Assembly: GCF_021134715.1 (NCBI RefSeq)
Contig: NC_060026.1
Span: 1,860,001 to 1,924,000 of the forward strand
Length of the DNA: 64,000 nt
From: Daphnia pulex
Lineage: Eukaryota; Arthropoda; Branchiopoda; Diplostraca; Daphniidae
Direction: 5' to 3'
Shown here piece by piece: positions 11,692 through 27,559 of the stretch. Position numbers and translations under genes: made by a program. Within the stretch, counting starts at the first letter, position 1, and each line of letters starts with the position of its first letter. The notes beneath the pieces were generated by a model that did not search any database, was not told where the DNA came from, and worked only from the letters and a program-made list of their open reading frames with translations.

Positions 11692-13699
11692 ATTGTTTAT
11701 AATATATGTCATAAGAATAAAATCCATAATGCTTCTAAGTGATAGATGAGAATGGTATTGTTTTAAAAAATTCAATCTGGAAATCTTTTAATGAGCATTA
11801 CGAAAATGTTTTTATCAAATTTGAGTTCTTAGTTTGTAAAATACTATACTGCATTTTTTAGTAGTCGGAAAACAGTGAGACAGGGAGTTAAGGCAAATAA
11901 ATGTGACACAAGATAAAAGTTGTGTTGAGTCAAAAAATTGTCAATCGGTTAAAAAAAATAATAATAAATGATAGGCGTGAAGGGCAACGCTTTCCATATT
12001 TGTTAAACGTGACATACTTTGCTGTCAAGTCAAGTCAGCATCCAAAATTTCCAACATAACGCAACGAATTGGGCCGGAAACTTACAGTCGGAGCGAGATA
12101 TTGAATTTTACCAGCAGAACAAAGGGTCAATGAACAGGACTGTATTACGAATTCAAACCACGCCCGTATGTATAAATATTCTTCTGTCGTGTGTCACATG
12201 AATAACAAATCAATCAGTGCGTGTCCTTGGCCACTTACATAAAAGAAACCACTGCTGGACGTCATAAATCAACCAATCCATTTCGTCATCAAGTTGCAAA
12301 TTATACGCCAACCGGAAAATTCGACAATTCATCACGTTAAATTAGTTTCCTATACTAATGTTTACCCATTACCACTAAGGCGATGAAAATACGATCAAGG
12401 TGAAATAAATTTTTTCTCATTGCCTTGCAATCGACATCCTTGGATTTCCTTGTATACTAAACTTGAACACAGAATAAGCAAACACGCGCAATTTTCGCAG
12501 TCTCTTAACCCCCATCTCGCGATAAAACATTTTCTGTAGACAGAAGAAACCAGGACACGTTTCCAAAATCTCAAAAGAAAGAAAAAAAAATATCGAGGTT
12601 ATGAGAAAATATTTCTTCAGAGATTCTAATACCTATCTATCTCTATGTAACCGGTTATTGGGAAGGGTTCGCTAACCAAGCGGCAAATATCAGACGATTT
12701 TAGTATTTTATTTACATATGCCCCAAGCCCATCGAATTTTTTAAAAATCCATTTGTATTCTCAAGGACGTTTTATTGTGGCAAATTGAGAACCCCGGGTT
12801 TCCTCCCTTTCAAACGTCCAATGGCAATCGTTTTACTAAAAAAACGTATGTCATAATTCCGAGAGATGCGACGCGAGTGATTTCCAGTACGTGATTAGGC
12901 GTAACCCAGTTTTCGTGAAACAAGTACGACTGGACGATGATGCCCACAGTTATTCAGAGCAAAAGATTGGAGAAGGATTCGTGCCGCATCGTAAGTCCGG
13001 TTTTTCCCCCAATTTCTTTGTGTAACTCCAATAGAGCATTTACAATTGTAAGAGAGACAAGTCATGAATTCGTTCATGAAACGCATCACCTTGCACATTA
13101 AATAGGAGGAGTTTCGTGCAAAGCACGCAGCTGTTACAGGTGTGCATTCTAACAATAAAAGCCATGCACAAACAATTCAATAACTGGTCTAGTCTTGCTC
13201 AAACAATCTATCTATATGGTTAACGACGACAATCAGTTCAAGTGCAAATGGCTATTTCGTGTTTCGTAAGTGTCAAACTGTTATTTTCTGCTTAGGATTG
13301 GCTCATTTTTAAGTTGATTTAGCGCCAGATCTTAGTGAAATGGTATTTACAATGCGAGTCGGCTGCTGTCATAAAAGTTGAACGTTTCATTAGAATGCAG
13401 TCGGAGACTCTTAAAATCTCCAGTCACGTTCCTATAGGGGGAATCGAGAGGAAAGTTTAGTAACATTTTACCGTTGAGCTTTACGCGAGGCCAAGTCGAA
13501 TTAACAGCTTCTAAATTCATCGTGTCAATAACATAAGATCGTGACACGCAGTTCACGCCGAATTCTGGCAGCTTTTTATTTCCTGGAAAAAAATGTTTTT
13601 GATTATATTGACCACACACGGAACGATAAACAAAACTCCGCGCGACCCTGGAAAACTTGAAAAATATATTTGCTTGAGGGGGGAAATGAGACAGAGGCC
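11692..13699. other. Intergenic region left of the retrotransposon
   Basis: After the survivin poly(A) signal there is about 2 kb with no gene I recognise. Two short plus-strand stretches (about 12887-12984 and 13219-13268) look like coding exons with good GTAAGT donors but have no identified partner. On the minus strand a frame at 13347-13580 follows a plausible CAG acceptor. None could be joined into a convincing protein. Confidence 0.4.
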
Positions 13700-13718
13700 A
13701 TTGTCGGTAAATTCGTTC

Positions 13719-13840
13719 GACATTGACTGTGTGCGACCTCTATATTTCAGCTGCTTCTCAGCAAACAAAAGAACAACAAAAACGGGGGATAGGTGAGAGA
13801 TGGCGCTCAGGTGGGCGGACCTTTCCCTTAGACACATCAG
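13719..13840 (+). repeat. DIRS left inverted terminal repeat
   Basis: These 122 bases, from GACATTGACTGTGTGCGACC to CTTAGACACATCAG, are the exact inverse of 16268-16389 as far as I can read. The near-perfect identity suggests recent insertion or maintenance by the DIRS replication cycle. Confidence 0.95.
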
Positions 13841-13870
13841 ATCTCTTTTCGCTCTCGTTGTGCAAACATC

Positions 13871-16195
13871 ATGTCGGATCCCGAACAGTCAAGCGATTCT
13901 AGCTCAAATTCTAGTAGTTCAGGCTCCGACTCATCAAGAAGAGGAGGCGTAAAGAAATTTCGTCTCTCAAGTGAAAAGTCAGCTAGTTTGGCCGACTGGG
14001 TCGTATCGGGTTTAGATGACACTCGAGCGAAAAGTGCTAGAGAGGCCTTTAGACCCAAACTAAAGAAGAACGCCGACCTGCTGATCAACCCCAATCTAGA
14101 TGATGCATTCTACATCCGGCTGAAGGCAGTTAAGTCATCTTCGGCAGCCAAGGTCAACATCGACCCAATCGAGAAAATCTACAGGAACCAAACCTTCAAG
14201 ATCCTTGACTTAGTCAAGCCCATCATGTTTCTAGCAAGTCGGCTCAAGAAAAAGAAGAAATCCCGAGCCGACGCCAAGGCGGTCAAAACAGCTCTGAAGC
14301 TCTGGGCGGTGGTGTACCACGACATCACGAACGCGCGACGCCGCAACATTCTGGCCCAAATCTACCCGCAGAATATTGGACTGCTAGACGACAAAGCTGT
14401 CCTGCCAACGGGTGGAGAACACCTCTTCGGTCCGAAGTTCACCCAGGCCCTGGTCGAGCAAGTGAAAACTCTGAACGCTCTCGAAAACGCGGGAGCCCCT
14501 CGCGCGCCCGGATCTAAAGGTGGTCATGATCAACGCCAATCGAATCGCGATTTCAGCCACCCCCCTTCATCTTCAGGCGGTCGCTATTCCAATTTTAAAG
14601 GATCTCGGTATGTCCAATCTAGTCTCCTTTCCTTTTATGGGTTTTTTCTCTTGGACGCATAGCGCGTTTTTATGTTAAATTGTCAAGACCGGCTTTCGAT
14701 CGGTGGAATTTGTCAACGGTGGCCCCATATCTACAACTAAATTCTATTTGTGATCCCGTCCAATTATTTGGGAGCGGGTTGGCTCACCAAGTTGAACTTG
14801 ATTGACTCATACTTGTCGGTCTCAAATTTTTTCCTATTTTTGAAGGCCTTTTGAAATTCCTTCAGTTTAAATGGGGGCGTTTTCTTCGAATTCGTGCCCC
14901 CCCTCCTTCGTTTTAAACTCAATGTGATGGGCGTTCACCAGACTAGTAAGGGGAGTGGTAACCTTCCTGCGGAAGAACGACCTTCGCCTCGAACTTTATT
15001 GGGATGAGATTTTAATCTTGGCGCACGGGTATAGCAGTGCCCCAGCACACTTCCGTGCTCTTCGGATCCCCTTAGATTCCAAACCGGATGATCATCTGAT
15101 CAGGTCAAGAGAGCAATTTACGCTTTCGGCACGTTTACAAGAGGCTCGTAGAAGTCCTTCTTGGGTGGTTTCAAAGGCAGATTTTACATCTGGCCGTCCG
15201 CTCATTTTTCCCGACGACGGATTTGTCCAGGGCGTCGGATGCATCCTTTTTAAAGAAGGGAGGGGGGCAGTATGAAACGAATAAGGACTAGGAAACTAGC
15301 CGAGATTGCCCTAGCAACACCACTGACCTCTCGTCCCTGATAGAGCTAGCAACGGAAATTCCGCTCCTTCTCTTCCCATCCAAGTAGGCTGATCTCCCCG
15401 TTGGGGGAGGGTCATCCATTGACAGGAACGAATCCATCTGTTTTATCGCTCGGTGGTTCTCCGGAGTTGTCTGGAAGAACGAACCTTTCCGAAGGAAATT
15501 ATCGAGCTCATACTGGGAGCAATTCGATCGAATACGCACCCTGCATACCAGTCCGCTGAGGTCGCTTGGAGCAGTTGGTGTAAGCAACGGAACCACAACT
15601 CTCTGTTGTCTGGCGTCAAGGAGGTATTAGCTTTTCCTTGTTAATTTTCGTTCCAGCAAGAGCTGCAGCACGGTGGGAAGGAACCCTCCGACAACTATTC
15701 GTATGAAAGAGTATTGACGCCTTTTTTAGACGAAATGCCGATTTGGTGGCGCATCCATGTTACACAGTCCAGCAGGGCTCCCACGAGCTCCAATTTTCAG
15801 GCGTTGGTAACTGTCGACCATCAGGGGGTCTTATCTTATATCTTATTATATCTGATTATATCTTGCTTTAAAGACACAGTCAATGTCGAACGAATTTACC
15901 GACAATTTGTAAATTGTTCGAGCGAGCTTTAGCTCGCGATGAGCAATTTGGATTGTTGGGGGAATGGAGTGAAGACATTGACTGTCTTCTAACCACCCAT
16001 CCCGCCCACTTCATTCCCGTTATCATTATGTTATTTAACTTGAATTAGGTGCAGCATCCGATTATTGACGGCCCACTAATTCCTCTTTCCTTCTATCTTT
16101 TTGCTAGATACAACAATGATAGCCGCAGATCCAATTTCGACCGTGGCTCACCCAATCCCGCCAATAAAGGCGATCAGAACAACAACAACAAATAG
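13871..16195 (+). CDS. DIRS gag-like protein (two-exon model)
   Basis: The first exon (13871-14607) starts MSDPEQSSDSSSNSSSSGSD, a serine-rich tail typical of DIRS ORF1. A helical middle region (about 45-200) and a basic, glycine-rich end (GGRYSNFKGSR) follow. A donor (CG|GTATGT) and an acceptor (TTGCTAG|ATAC at 16108) join in phase to a second exon (16108-16195) adding YNNDSRRSNFDRGSPNPANK and an asparagine run before TAG. The total is 274 residues. Without splicing the frame ends at 14662 after 263 residues. The basic, Asn-rich tail would suit nucleic-acid binding by a capsid-like protein. Function is inferred from position and composition. The splice model is plausible but untested. Confidence 0.6.
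14955..15275 (+). pseudogene. DIRS reverse transcriptase / RNase H remnant
   Basis: The 106-codon frame contains TFLRKNDLRLELYWDEILIL. The position and context match the catalytic box of DIRS reverse transcriptases, but the expected Y-x-D-D reads YWDE here. The fragment then runs through a SADF/LIFPDDGF-like stretch before a stop. Most of the RT domain upstream is missing, and the region is flanked by stops in all frames. It is a non-functional relic inside the putative gag intron. Confidence 0.55.
15453..15644 (+). pseudogene. Tyrosine recombinase N-terminal fragment
   Basis: The frame reads VLRSCLEERTFPKEIIELIL, then HPAYQSAEVAWSSWCKQRN and SGVKEVLAFP. This pattern (Y-QSA-..-W..WC followed by a hydrophobic helix) is that of the SAM-like N-terminal core-binding domain of DIRS tyrosine recombinases. 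The catalytic C-terminal domain with the R-H-R-Y residues is absent. The copy could not mobilise itself. Confidence 0.5.
15874..15985. repeat. DIRS internal complementary region
   Basis: Bases from ACACAGTCAATGTCGAACGA to the ATTTACCGACAAT junction are the reverse complement of the element's left end. The continuation ACAATTTGTAAATTG ... GAAGACATTGACTGT is the reverse complement of its right end (16377-16461). The two halves overlap in ACAAT, the complement of the ATTGT seen at both borders. Confidence 0.92.
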
Positions 16196-16267
16196 GCCAT
16201 TTGAACCATGGATCACCTTACACATTTTCCGTTAAGCCAGATCCACAGTTTGTTTTTGCTTCCAATT

Positions 16268-16389
16268 CTGATGTGTCTAAGGGAAAGGTCCGCCCACCTG
16301 AGCGCCATCTCTCACCTATCCCCCGTTTTTGTTGTTCTTTTGTTTGCTGAGAAGCAGCTGAAATATAGAGGTCGCACACAGTCAATGTC
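16268..16389 (-). repeat. DIRS right inverted terminal repeat
   Basis: This is the inverse partner of 13719-13840 (122 bases). It is followed by about 70 bases of unique right end that include the palindrome-like TCGCGAGCTAAAGCTCGC before the ATTGT border. Confidence 0.95.
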
Positions 16390-16461
16390 TTCACTCCATT
16401 CCCCCAACAATCCAAATTGCTCATCGCGAGCTAAAGCTCGCTCGAACAATTTACAAATTGT

Positions 16462-17861
16462 TACCCGCGTTGTTCTTTTTTGCATTCATCTCCCAAGGTT
16501 AATTGTAGGCTACCAAGTTGCTCAAGACGTAGGATGATAATGGCCTGTCACTTGAGGGACGGTAATCAACACTGGAGACGGACCAATGATCCAGGCGCAG
16601 ACAGGTTTCACTCCGAGTTCATCAAGGGGAGAGAGAAGTAAAAAAGACGGGTTTTTTCGGTTAAAAAAGATTCGAAAGGCGGGGAGATGGAAGAATTAGA
16701 AGGCAACGGGGGAGAGACCGGCGAAAGAAGGTCGCATTCAGTCGGGCAGAGACCGCCTCGCCAGCAACATCACTGTGCGTATCCAGTTGTTAGCTACTCC
16801 CTCTCGTGCTTTTTTTTGTTCACCCAAGCTTGTCAAAAAAAGTGTCAGTGTCCCGGAAAAAAGGCGTGTGAAAAGTCAACATCTTTGTAGCACACAAAGC
16901 CGTGAAAACGACCGAATCCGTCAGATTGTCCTTCCAGGTTGCCGAACCCTACGAGGACGATCAAGAAGCTCTCGAGGTGATTCACGCCACTCGTATTTTT
17001 TGACTAGACAGCCGTTTACATTATTCTTTTTTTTTTTACTGACTTCATTTCGGAGTCGTAAATGTTTTGTTTATAGCCATCCGGTGCTGGGTAGGGACTA
17101 TTTTTTAAAAAAAGGCAACGGATGCGTGCCTATACCAAGGTCGCTCGCTCCCTGCTACAAAAGAGAATGAATTAGATTTAACCGGTTTCAATCGAATGTC
17201 TTTTTCTTTCCTCTCTCTCTCGCATACAGCACAGTCATCGGCATTTTTACGTTGGGTTTCTGGCATGATGGACTAGTCAAATTTCTAGTTGATGATGCTC
17301 CTTTCTCTATATGGCGCCCCCTGCCGAGAATGGGGTCAAGAACAGACGTGTAGAGAGAAGAGTCGACCTCTCAACCTATTAAAAGAAAGAAGAAACGCAT
17401 TAATCATCCTGCGACTGAAAGGAAAAGAATCAAATGGAGCTTTCTTCCTGCCTTTGGCACTTTTCCTACGTCTCCTTGAATTTTTTAACTATACCTGAAC
17501 GGTTTTGGTGATCGCACGTCCAGGCACGTGAATATGTGTTGGTCCGTTATTGAACCATGCAGAGATATCACGAAGAGTGAAAGTATGCTGATAGGATCCA
17601 AACAAAAAGGGTGTTTTTTTTTTCCAACATTTTCGGGCGCAATTTTCTCTTTTTCGACGATGGGAGGCGCCAAGCTCTCCAGGGAGAGCGTCTAGAGAGA
17701 AAATTACAAGACCATCATTCGGTTTTGAAAGGAGAAAATTATCTATTTAATCAGGTGGAGAAAGTCCAAACTTGTTTATTTGTTCTTTCTCCCTCGTATC
17801 TCGACTTAAACCCTCCTTAAATCATTTGACAGATACCGTTGTTTTTTTTATCCCTTTCAAG
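16462..17861. other. Region upstream of the DPP4-like gene; 5' exons unresolved
   Basis: The first firm exon of the peptidase gene lacks a start codon before its membrane segment, so at least one coding exon should lie here or further upstream. One candidate is 16938-16976 (CAG acceptor, frame VAEPYEDDQEALE, donor GTGATT), which would join in phase. The remaining sequence is A- and T-run rich, with no other recognisable gene. Confidence 0.4.
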
Positions 17862-21640
<3,779 letters not shown>

Positions 21641-22409
21641 TTTGTTTTCATTTTTTTCATTTTTTAATTCCGAGCAATAATGTCGTTTATCATCGGGTAA
21701 ACTGCTCTAATTTTGTTTGTACAATCAAAGCATAATACACAAACCTGGAGATTCCACACGATAAATACTGCAAGCATTCAGATATTTGAAAGTACAAAAT
21801 TTTTTCAGTAAGAATTAAGCAAATTGTCATTTTCGCCCAAGAATTATTCAAAATAGATTTTGAGGTTGCCAGATGTAGACAAGAAAAATCATATGCGTTT
21901 TCAAATTTTAAATTTCAATTTACAGAATTTACTTAATCTGTGAGTTCGAAAAATTTTATCTAAAATTTTAAGATTTTAATTTAATCGTTTCGAATTGAAA
22001 ACACAATTTGTGACTGACACTGACCTTTTTAAAAAAGATTGAAAAGTTTTGTTTTTCGGTACTGGACAAAACTAGCGCTACTTGTCAGAAAAAGCATGTT
22101 TAGTTTCGTCTGCTCTGCCCAAAGGACTGAAAAATAAAAACGCGTTTTCTCTTTTCTTGTGATTGATCCGGTAAATAATTTGATATAGTTCTCGTTATAC
22201 TTTTTTAATATCGGAATCGGAATCGGTAAACTAACTAGTCATTACAGTGTTGATTAGGTAGATATTAATTTTAAAATCCAATTTTTTGAAGTATTACATA
22301 ATAGCACTGATAAGTTTAGACTGATGCACCTTACACAATAGTTATGCCTCATTGCTAATTACATAATTTGTTCTCTAGGGTGATGCTCTAATTAGGGCAT
22401 AACAGAGTA
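21641..22409. other. Spacer between DPP4-like gene and COA3
   Basis: This AT-rich spacer contains the short direct repeat GGAATCGGAATCGG near 22213. It must contain the promoter of the COA3-TFB1M unit, but no TATA box is evident. No gene seen. Confidence 0.5.
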
Positions 22410-22661
22410 ATGGATGCTAAAAATCACATGCCTAAATTGGACATCTCCAACGACAGACTAAAACTTTCTCAAGCTCAATTGGACTATATGAAAATTTTAG
22501 AAAAGCAAAACATTGACAGAGTATCAAAGCTTAAACGTCTGAGGAGGAATAATCTACTTACAGGATTTGCTCTTCTTGGTGGTGTCCTCAGCATATACGC
22601 GTATTCAATTGTTGCTGTCAAGCAAGAGAAATTCCTTGATGAAGTGGATGACTCCAAGTAA
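22410..22661 (+). CDS. COA3: COA3 (CCDC56), cytochrome c oxidase assembly factor
   Basis: An 83-residue intronless frame, close to the length of fly CCDC56 (87). It has an N-terminal polar stretch, a short helix (SQAQLDYMKILEKQN), a basic patch (KLKRLRRNN), and one membrane segment (LLTGFALLGGVLSIYAYSIVAV) with a C-terminal acidic tail (KQEKFLDEVDD). The layout matches COA3, an inner mitochondrial membrane protein that stabilises newly made COX1 during complex IV assembly. Its stop codon is 10 bases before the TFB1M start, and no promoter or polyadenylation signal fits in that gap. The two are therefore probably read from one mRNA, as described in Drosophila. Recognition rests on motif pattern and context. 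Confidence 0.85.
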   Translation: MDAKNHMPKLDISNDRLKLSQAQLDYMKILEKQNIDRVSKLKRLRRNNLLTGFALLGGVLSIYAYSIVAVKQEKFLDEVDDSK

Positions 22662-22671
22662 CAATTAGAAG

Positions 22672-23815
<1,144 letters not shown>

Positions 23816-24120
23816 TCTATGATGGTACAATCTTTTGGAGGTTTCAAAATTAGCAAAAACATTAATATAGTAATTTAGTTGATACTGTAATAATTTCCAA
23901 TCCCTCGTTTATCAACAATTTTTTTACAATGTGTCCATCACCTGTAACGTTTTGGGTAATGTTATCATTATTGTGCAACGAGCAGGTAGCCAGAAAGAGC
24001 AGGTAAGGGGTGAAAGTGCAACTGATGCGAGATTCGCTTTTACAAAGTGCTCGCTCATCAGTGACAACGGCAGGAAAACCAAAAAAACAACAAAAACTGG
24101 CAGAAAATTGTTTTAAATAC
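23816..24120. other. Convergent spacer between TFB1M and CYLD
   Basis: About 300 bases hold the 3' untranslated ends of TFB1M (+) and CYLD (-). A CAACAAAAAC tract lies near 24090. No gene seen. Confidence 0.6.
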
Positions 24121-27089
24121 TTAGCGGTATAACATAAGATCAGGGCTTTGGTAAAGGCACATGTAGGCGTCGGAAAATAGGCGACGGACATAGTCCGGAA
24201 GACCAGTGCCTGGCGGATTGCTTGAAGAGGAGGAGGAAGAAGGATCAGAGCTGTTGGACAACAGTTGCTTGTCCCATTCGTCTGAAAGCCATCGCGGCAA
24301 ATCAGGGCATGTAATGACCTCGGGTATGTTGAACCCATTTTGTTCACCTTTACGGTCGGCCATCGAGTCGAAGAAACACCAAGGAGCGTCAGGGCCTGGC
24401 CCGCACTTGACGAATGCCACGTAATGGCTTGTAGCGATACATACGACAGCAAACAACTCCATGTACATTCGCGGTATAACGCAGTGTTCCTGCAAGGCAG
24501 CGTAATCCGCAGGAACCTGCAAAGGCTGGGCCTGATGAGTGGTTCGCTTTTGATGACTGTGGACCTGTAGAGAAAAATTCTTTCATCAGGAGAAAGTTTA
24601 CGTGTAGAATATAAAGATATAAAACTTATTATACCTTGTAGAGGCACGGCGCACAAAATGCGATACTTTCCAAGCCGGAGCCACATTGGCCGAGACATTG
24701 CTGGCATTCCATTTCGGCTAGATGGCCGCACACGATGCACTGCCGAGGGGCTAAGAAAGAAAAAAAAAATAGGTTCCAAGAATTTATATAATAGGATTAT
24801 TGGTATTAAGTCGTGCTTATGTTAGGGCTTACAATTTTCCAATACGTCTGTTATGTCCAGCAAGGAGGACGGAAGAACATAGGGGTACATTTTGTAAGAT
24901 TTCCCGAAGCGGGGCATTTGAATAATAAGTGCCGGAGGAACCTATCGAATTGGTCAGAATTAGCTCGAGTAAAAAAAAATAACGAATATTTAAACAGGAT
25001 TACTTCTTTTAGTTTGATGCCGCTGGAAAGAAAACTTTGCTCAAAGAGCTGTTGGACGGTAGGCATCACGAGTTTGTCGTCTTTCTCAACGAAAAGCTGA
25101 TGGTGATAAGCCTCTTGCCCCGAGCTTAATTTCAGAAACGGTTCCGCTTTGAGCGTTTGTGACAGCAGACAATGAAGAAACTCTTCTGGATCTGATAAGG
25201 AAAAATAGAAATAGGCCATGGAAACCATTGTTAGGATAATCTTACATATAACACGTGTTTCTCTGAGCTCACCTTTCTCTTCATTAGTTAGACCTTTGAC
25301 AGACCCCAATTTCTGAAGGAGACGGCGCAGTTTCATAACTTTATCTGCCCGGACGTAGTGATTCTGACGTAAGGGGTTCACGATTTCTTCTTTCAAAATC
25401 CTTTGAACTTCCTCATATTGCGGTATATCGTTACGCGTTGGGGGTCGATAAAGCAAGCCGTCGAATATGCTGGCCAGCCATAAATACGTTTAGTACATAC
25501 ATTCAAGCTCTTTCATTCAAAAACAGGCTCTCTCACCTGGTGAAAGTGAACATGCTGAACAACGTGGCGTCCAGGTAGCAAGAATTGTGATGACCCTGGA
25601 TTCCACGGAATTTACCAGTCAGCTTACTCCAATCGCCGAATTGACCGACAGGTGGGATTTCACCACACACCGATGGACATTCTGGTCCTCCATATTCTAA
25701 TGATCAATAAATTCATCGTAAGCTTTCCTCGGTAAAATCACAAACGACGTCATGATACCTATTTCAGACGGTAGATCATGATTTCGTCCGTACATAGAGG
25801 TCCTAGAGACATCGCAGGAGCTGCTAAACCTCGAGTCAGCTCTACAATGCCTGAAAGGGACGAACACACCTCTTCCGGGTGCACAACGAAAGAATTGTTG
25901 GCCCAAGTAACTGCCATCCGATCCTTCGTCAATATCACACTCCTGAAATAGGTAACCATTGTTTTATTTTAAAAAGTCAGTACTTTGTCTCTGCCAAGAA
26001 ATTATACTGTACCAGCTCAACTCCGACTAGACCTTGCTCCGACTTGTTTCTAGGTTTTCCACACCAGCGCACTACACCGAATAGCTGCCGGCCGCCGAAC
26101 GACACTTCTACCAAGGAACCTACTTCCATTCCATCGTGTAGATCGCTCGCCAACTGGGAGAACTCTTGTGCCAAAGAGTCACTGTTGACTGAAGATGAAC
26201 TTTCAAGCCTTTGCCTGGAAGCTTAGGTTGAAAAAATCAGAATTAAAAACAGAATAAGAACTAAAACATGTTTGTTGAACCCAGGACAGCCTCATACTGA
26301 CTATTATTAGAACTCAAGCCCTAGCTTCATTTGGCTAAAAATAGGAAATTTTAGGATCTAGTTAGGGCAGGCCATGATTTATATTAAAAAATGCATGGTG
26401 ATCAAAAAGAGAATGGAAAAAGTAATATGATATTAACATTTTCATTGAAAGAAACATGTTGATTTTGTCCTGTTGCATGGTAGGTAGCTAATATTAATTC
26501 ATCAACTAGGAAAACATACAAAAGTATTTCATGCATATTTACCTGGAACAGCATAATGATAGGCCTGCCGGGTATCAGTGGGTGATTTCAGAGGACTACT
26601 TGGTGGTGAACCAAATTCTATCAAATTTGTGTGAAGATTGCTGCCTTTCAACTTGTGAGGATGCTGCTGTGGTTTTCGTGATTCAAGAGTAGATGTGTAG
26701 TTAACAAGGCCTGGTTCGGCAGTTGGGGAGAATTCCAAATGTCCTTTGGAGTGGTATTTTTGAGGAAGAGTTCTGGAACTCTGATCACTGGTAGTGTAGT
26801 AGGATTGGTTTGTCTCTGCTGCCGAATTGTGCCTGCCAGTGGGGTAGTTGCCATATGACTGCATCTGCTGAGGCTTGTTTTGAATTACTGTGCTATTTGC
26901 ACTAGATTTAGGCAAATCGGAGAGTACAAACGTAAACGAAGAATCTTCCGACGATGTTAAGAAAACACTTTGAGGCGAATAAAGTTGTTGCTGATGAGAA
27001 GAAAGTTGGCCAGGGCCGCAAAAACTTCTACCATTTCGTTGTCTGTAAGCTGTAGATTCCAATATATCTAAATCCTGGGATTTCGCCAT
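24121..27089 (-). CDS. CYLD: CYLD, Lys63/linear-ubiquitin deubiquitinase
   Basis: Nine exons (27089-26543, 26221-26013, 25942-25759, 25696-25537, 25469-25273, 25191-25004, 24941-24833, 24750-24635, 24564-24121) join in phase to 717 residues. Residues 1-180 are low-complexity. One CAP-Gly domain follows (about 205-300: GSLVEVSFGGRQLFGVVRW, SYLGQQFFRC, GRGVFVPF). The USP domain runs from about 315: Cys box GIQGHHNSCYLDATLFSMF (nucleophile near residue 353) and His box ATSHYVAFVK (near 617). An inserted zinc B-box is present (CIVCGH, CQQCLGQC, CAPC). Vertebrate CYLD has three CAP-Gly domains; only one is visible here. CYLD trims K63 and M1 ubiquitin chains to dampen NF-kB/IMD and JNK signalling. 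A cryptic in-frame GTG start at 27116 was not used. Confidence 0.93.
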
Positions 27090-27559
27090 GATGAAAATTA
27101 AGTTGTTGTGAGTCACTTTTCGTCATTGTCTCGGCCTCTCGGGCGAGTCATTATGGCGATAACTGTAAATGTTTTGTTACGGTGAGATTTTGACACACGA
27201 TTGCTGTTTATCAGACTTTGCCTCTTGCCTCTGTCTAGTACAAGACGTTGCCAGATACCAAATTGTTGCTTATTAGCAGTATGTGCTCGTGCTGTGCTGG
27301 CCTGCTGCCTGCTGGGCCACTGGGCCAAGTTCCCAGAATCCGTAAATACCATTTCAACATTCATTAAATTTACATTTAACACGTTGATACCAACAAACGA
27401 TTTCAAGGCTGAATATTGCATTACTAATAAACTAAATTTAAAATCATGCATTCGTGACTGTGAGCAATATTATATAAGCCTATTATTGGATGGATTAGAA
27501 GAACACTATTTTGTATTGATACTGCTATCAGCTGGTCCAACAGATAATAAAGATTTCAT
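27090..27559. other. Spacer between MRPL15 and CYLD
   Basis: The CYLD 5' flank and the MRPL15 3' end share this gap on the same strand. Frames on both strands here are short and lack coding signature. No TATA box seen. Confidence 0.5.

Larger units (their letters stand above)
13700..16461 (+). mobile_element. DIRS-like tyrosine-recombinase retrotransposon, internally deleted
   Basis: The element is about 2.76 kb. It has 122-base inverted terminal repeats (13719-13840 and 16268-16389), distinct outer ends, and an internal complementary region (15874-15985). The internal region equals the reverse complement of the left outer end fused to the reverse complement of the right outer end. This is the defining architecture of DIRS elements, which replicate through a circle and integrate by tyrosine recombinase. 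Both borders carry ATTGT (13700-13704, 16457-16461) and no longer target duplication is seen, as expected for that integration. A gag-like gene is intact; the RT/RNase H and recombinase regions survive only as fragments, so the copy is non-autonomous. Confidence 0.88.

Noticed and set aside
12895..13155. Minus-strand 86-codon frame containing CKVMRFMNEFMTCLSYNCKC
   Set aside because: No family motif, no supported splice partner, and it overlaps the opposite-strand exon candidate; kept only as an unresolved region.
16687..17170. Candidate N-terminal exon of the DPP4-like gene starting MEELEGNGGETG
   Set aside because: Could not be joined in phase to the first firm exon by good splice sites.
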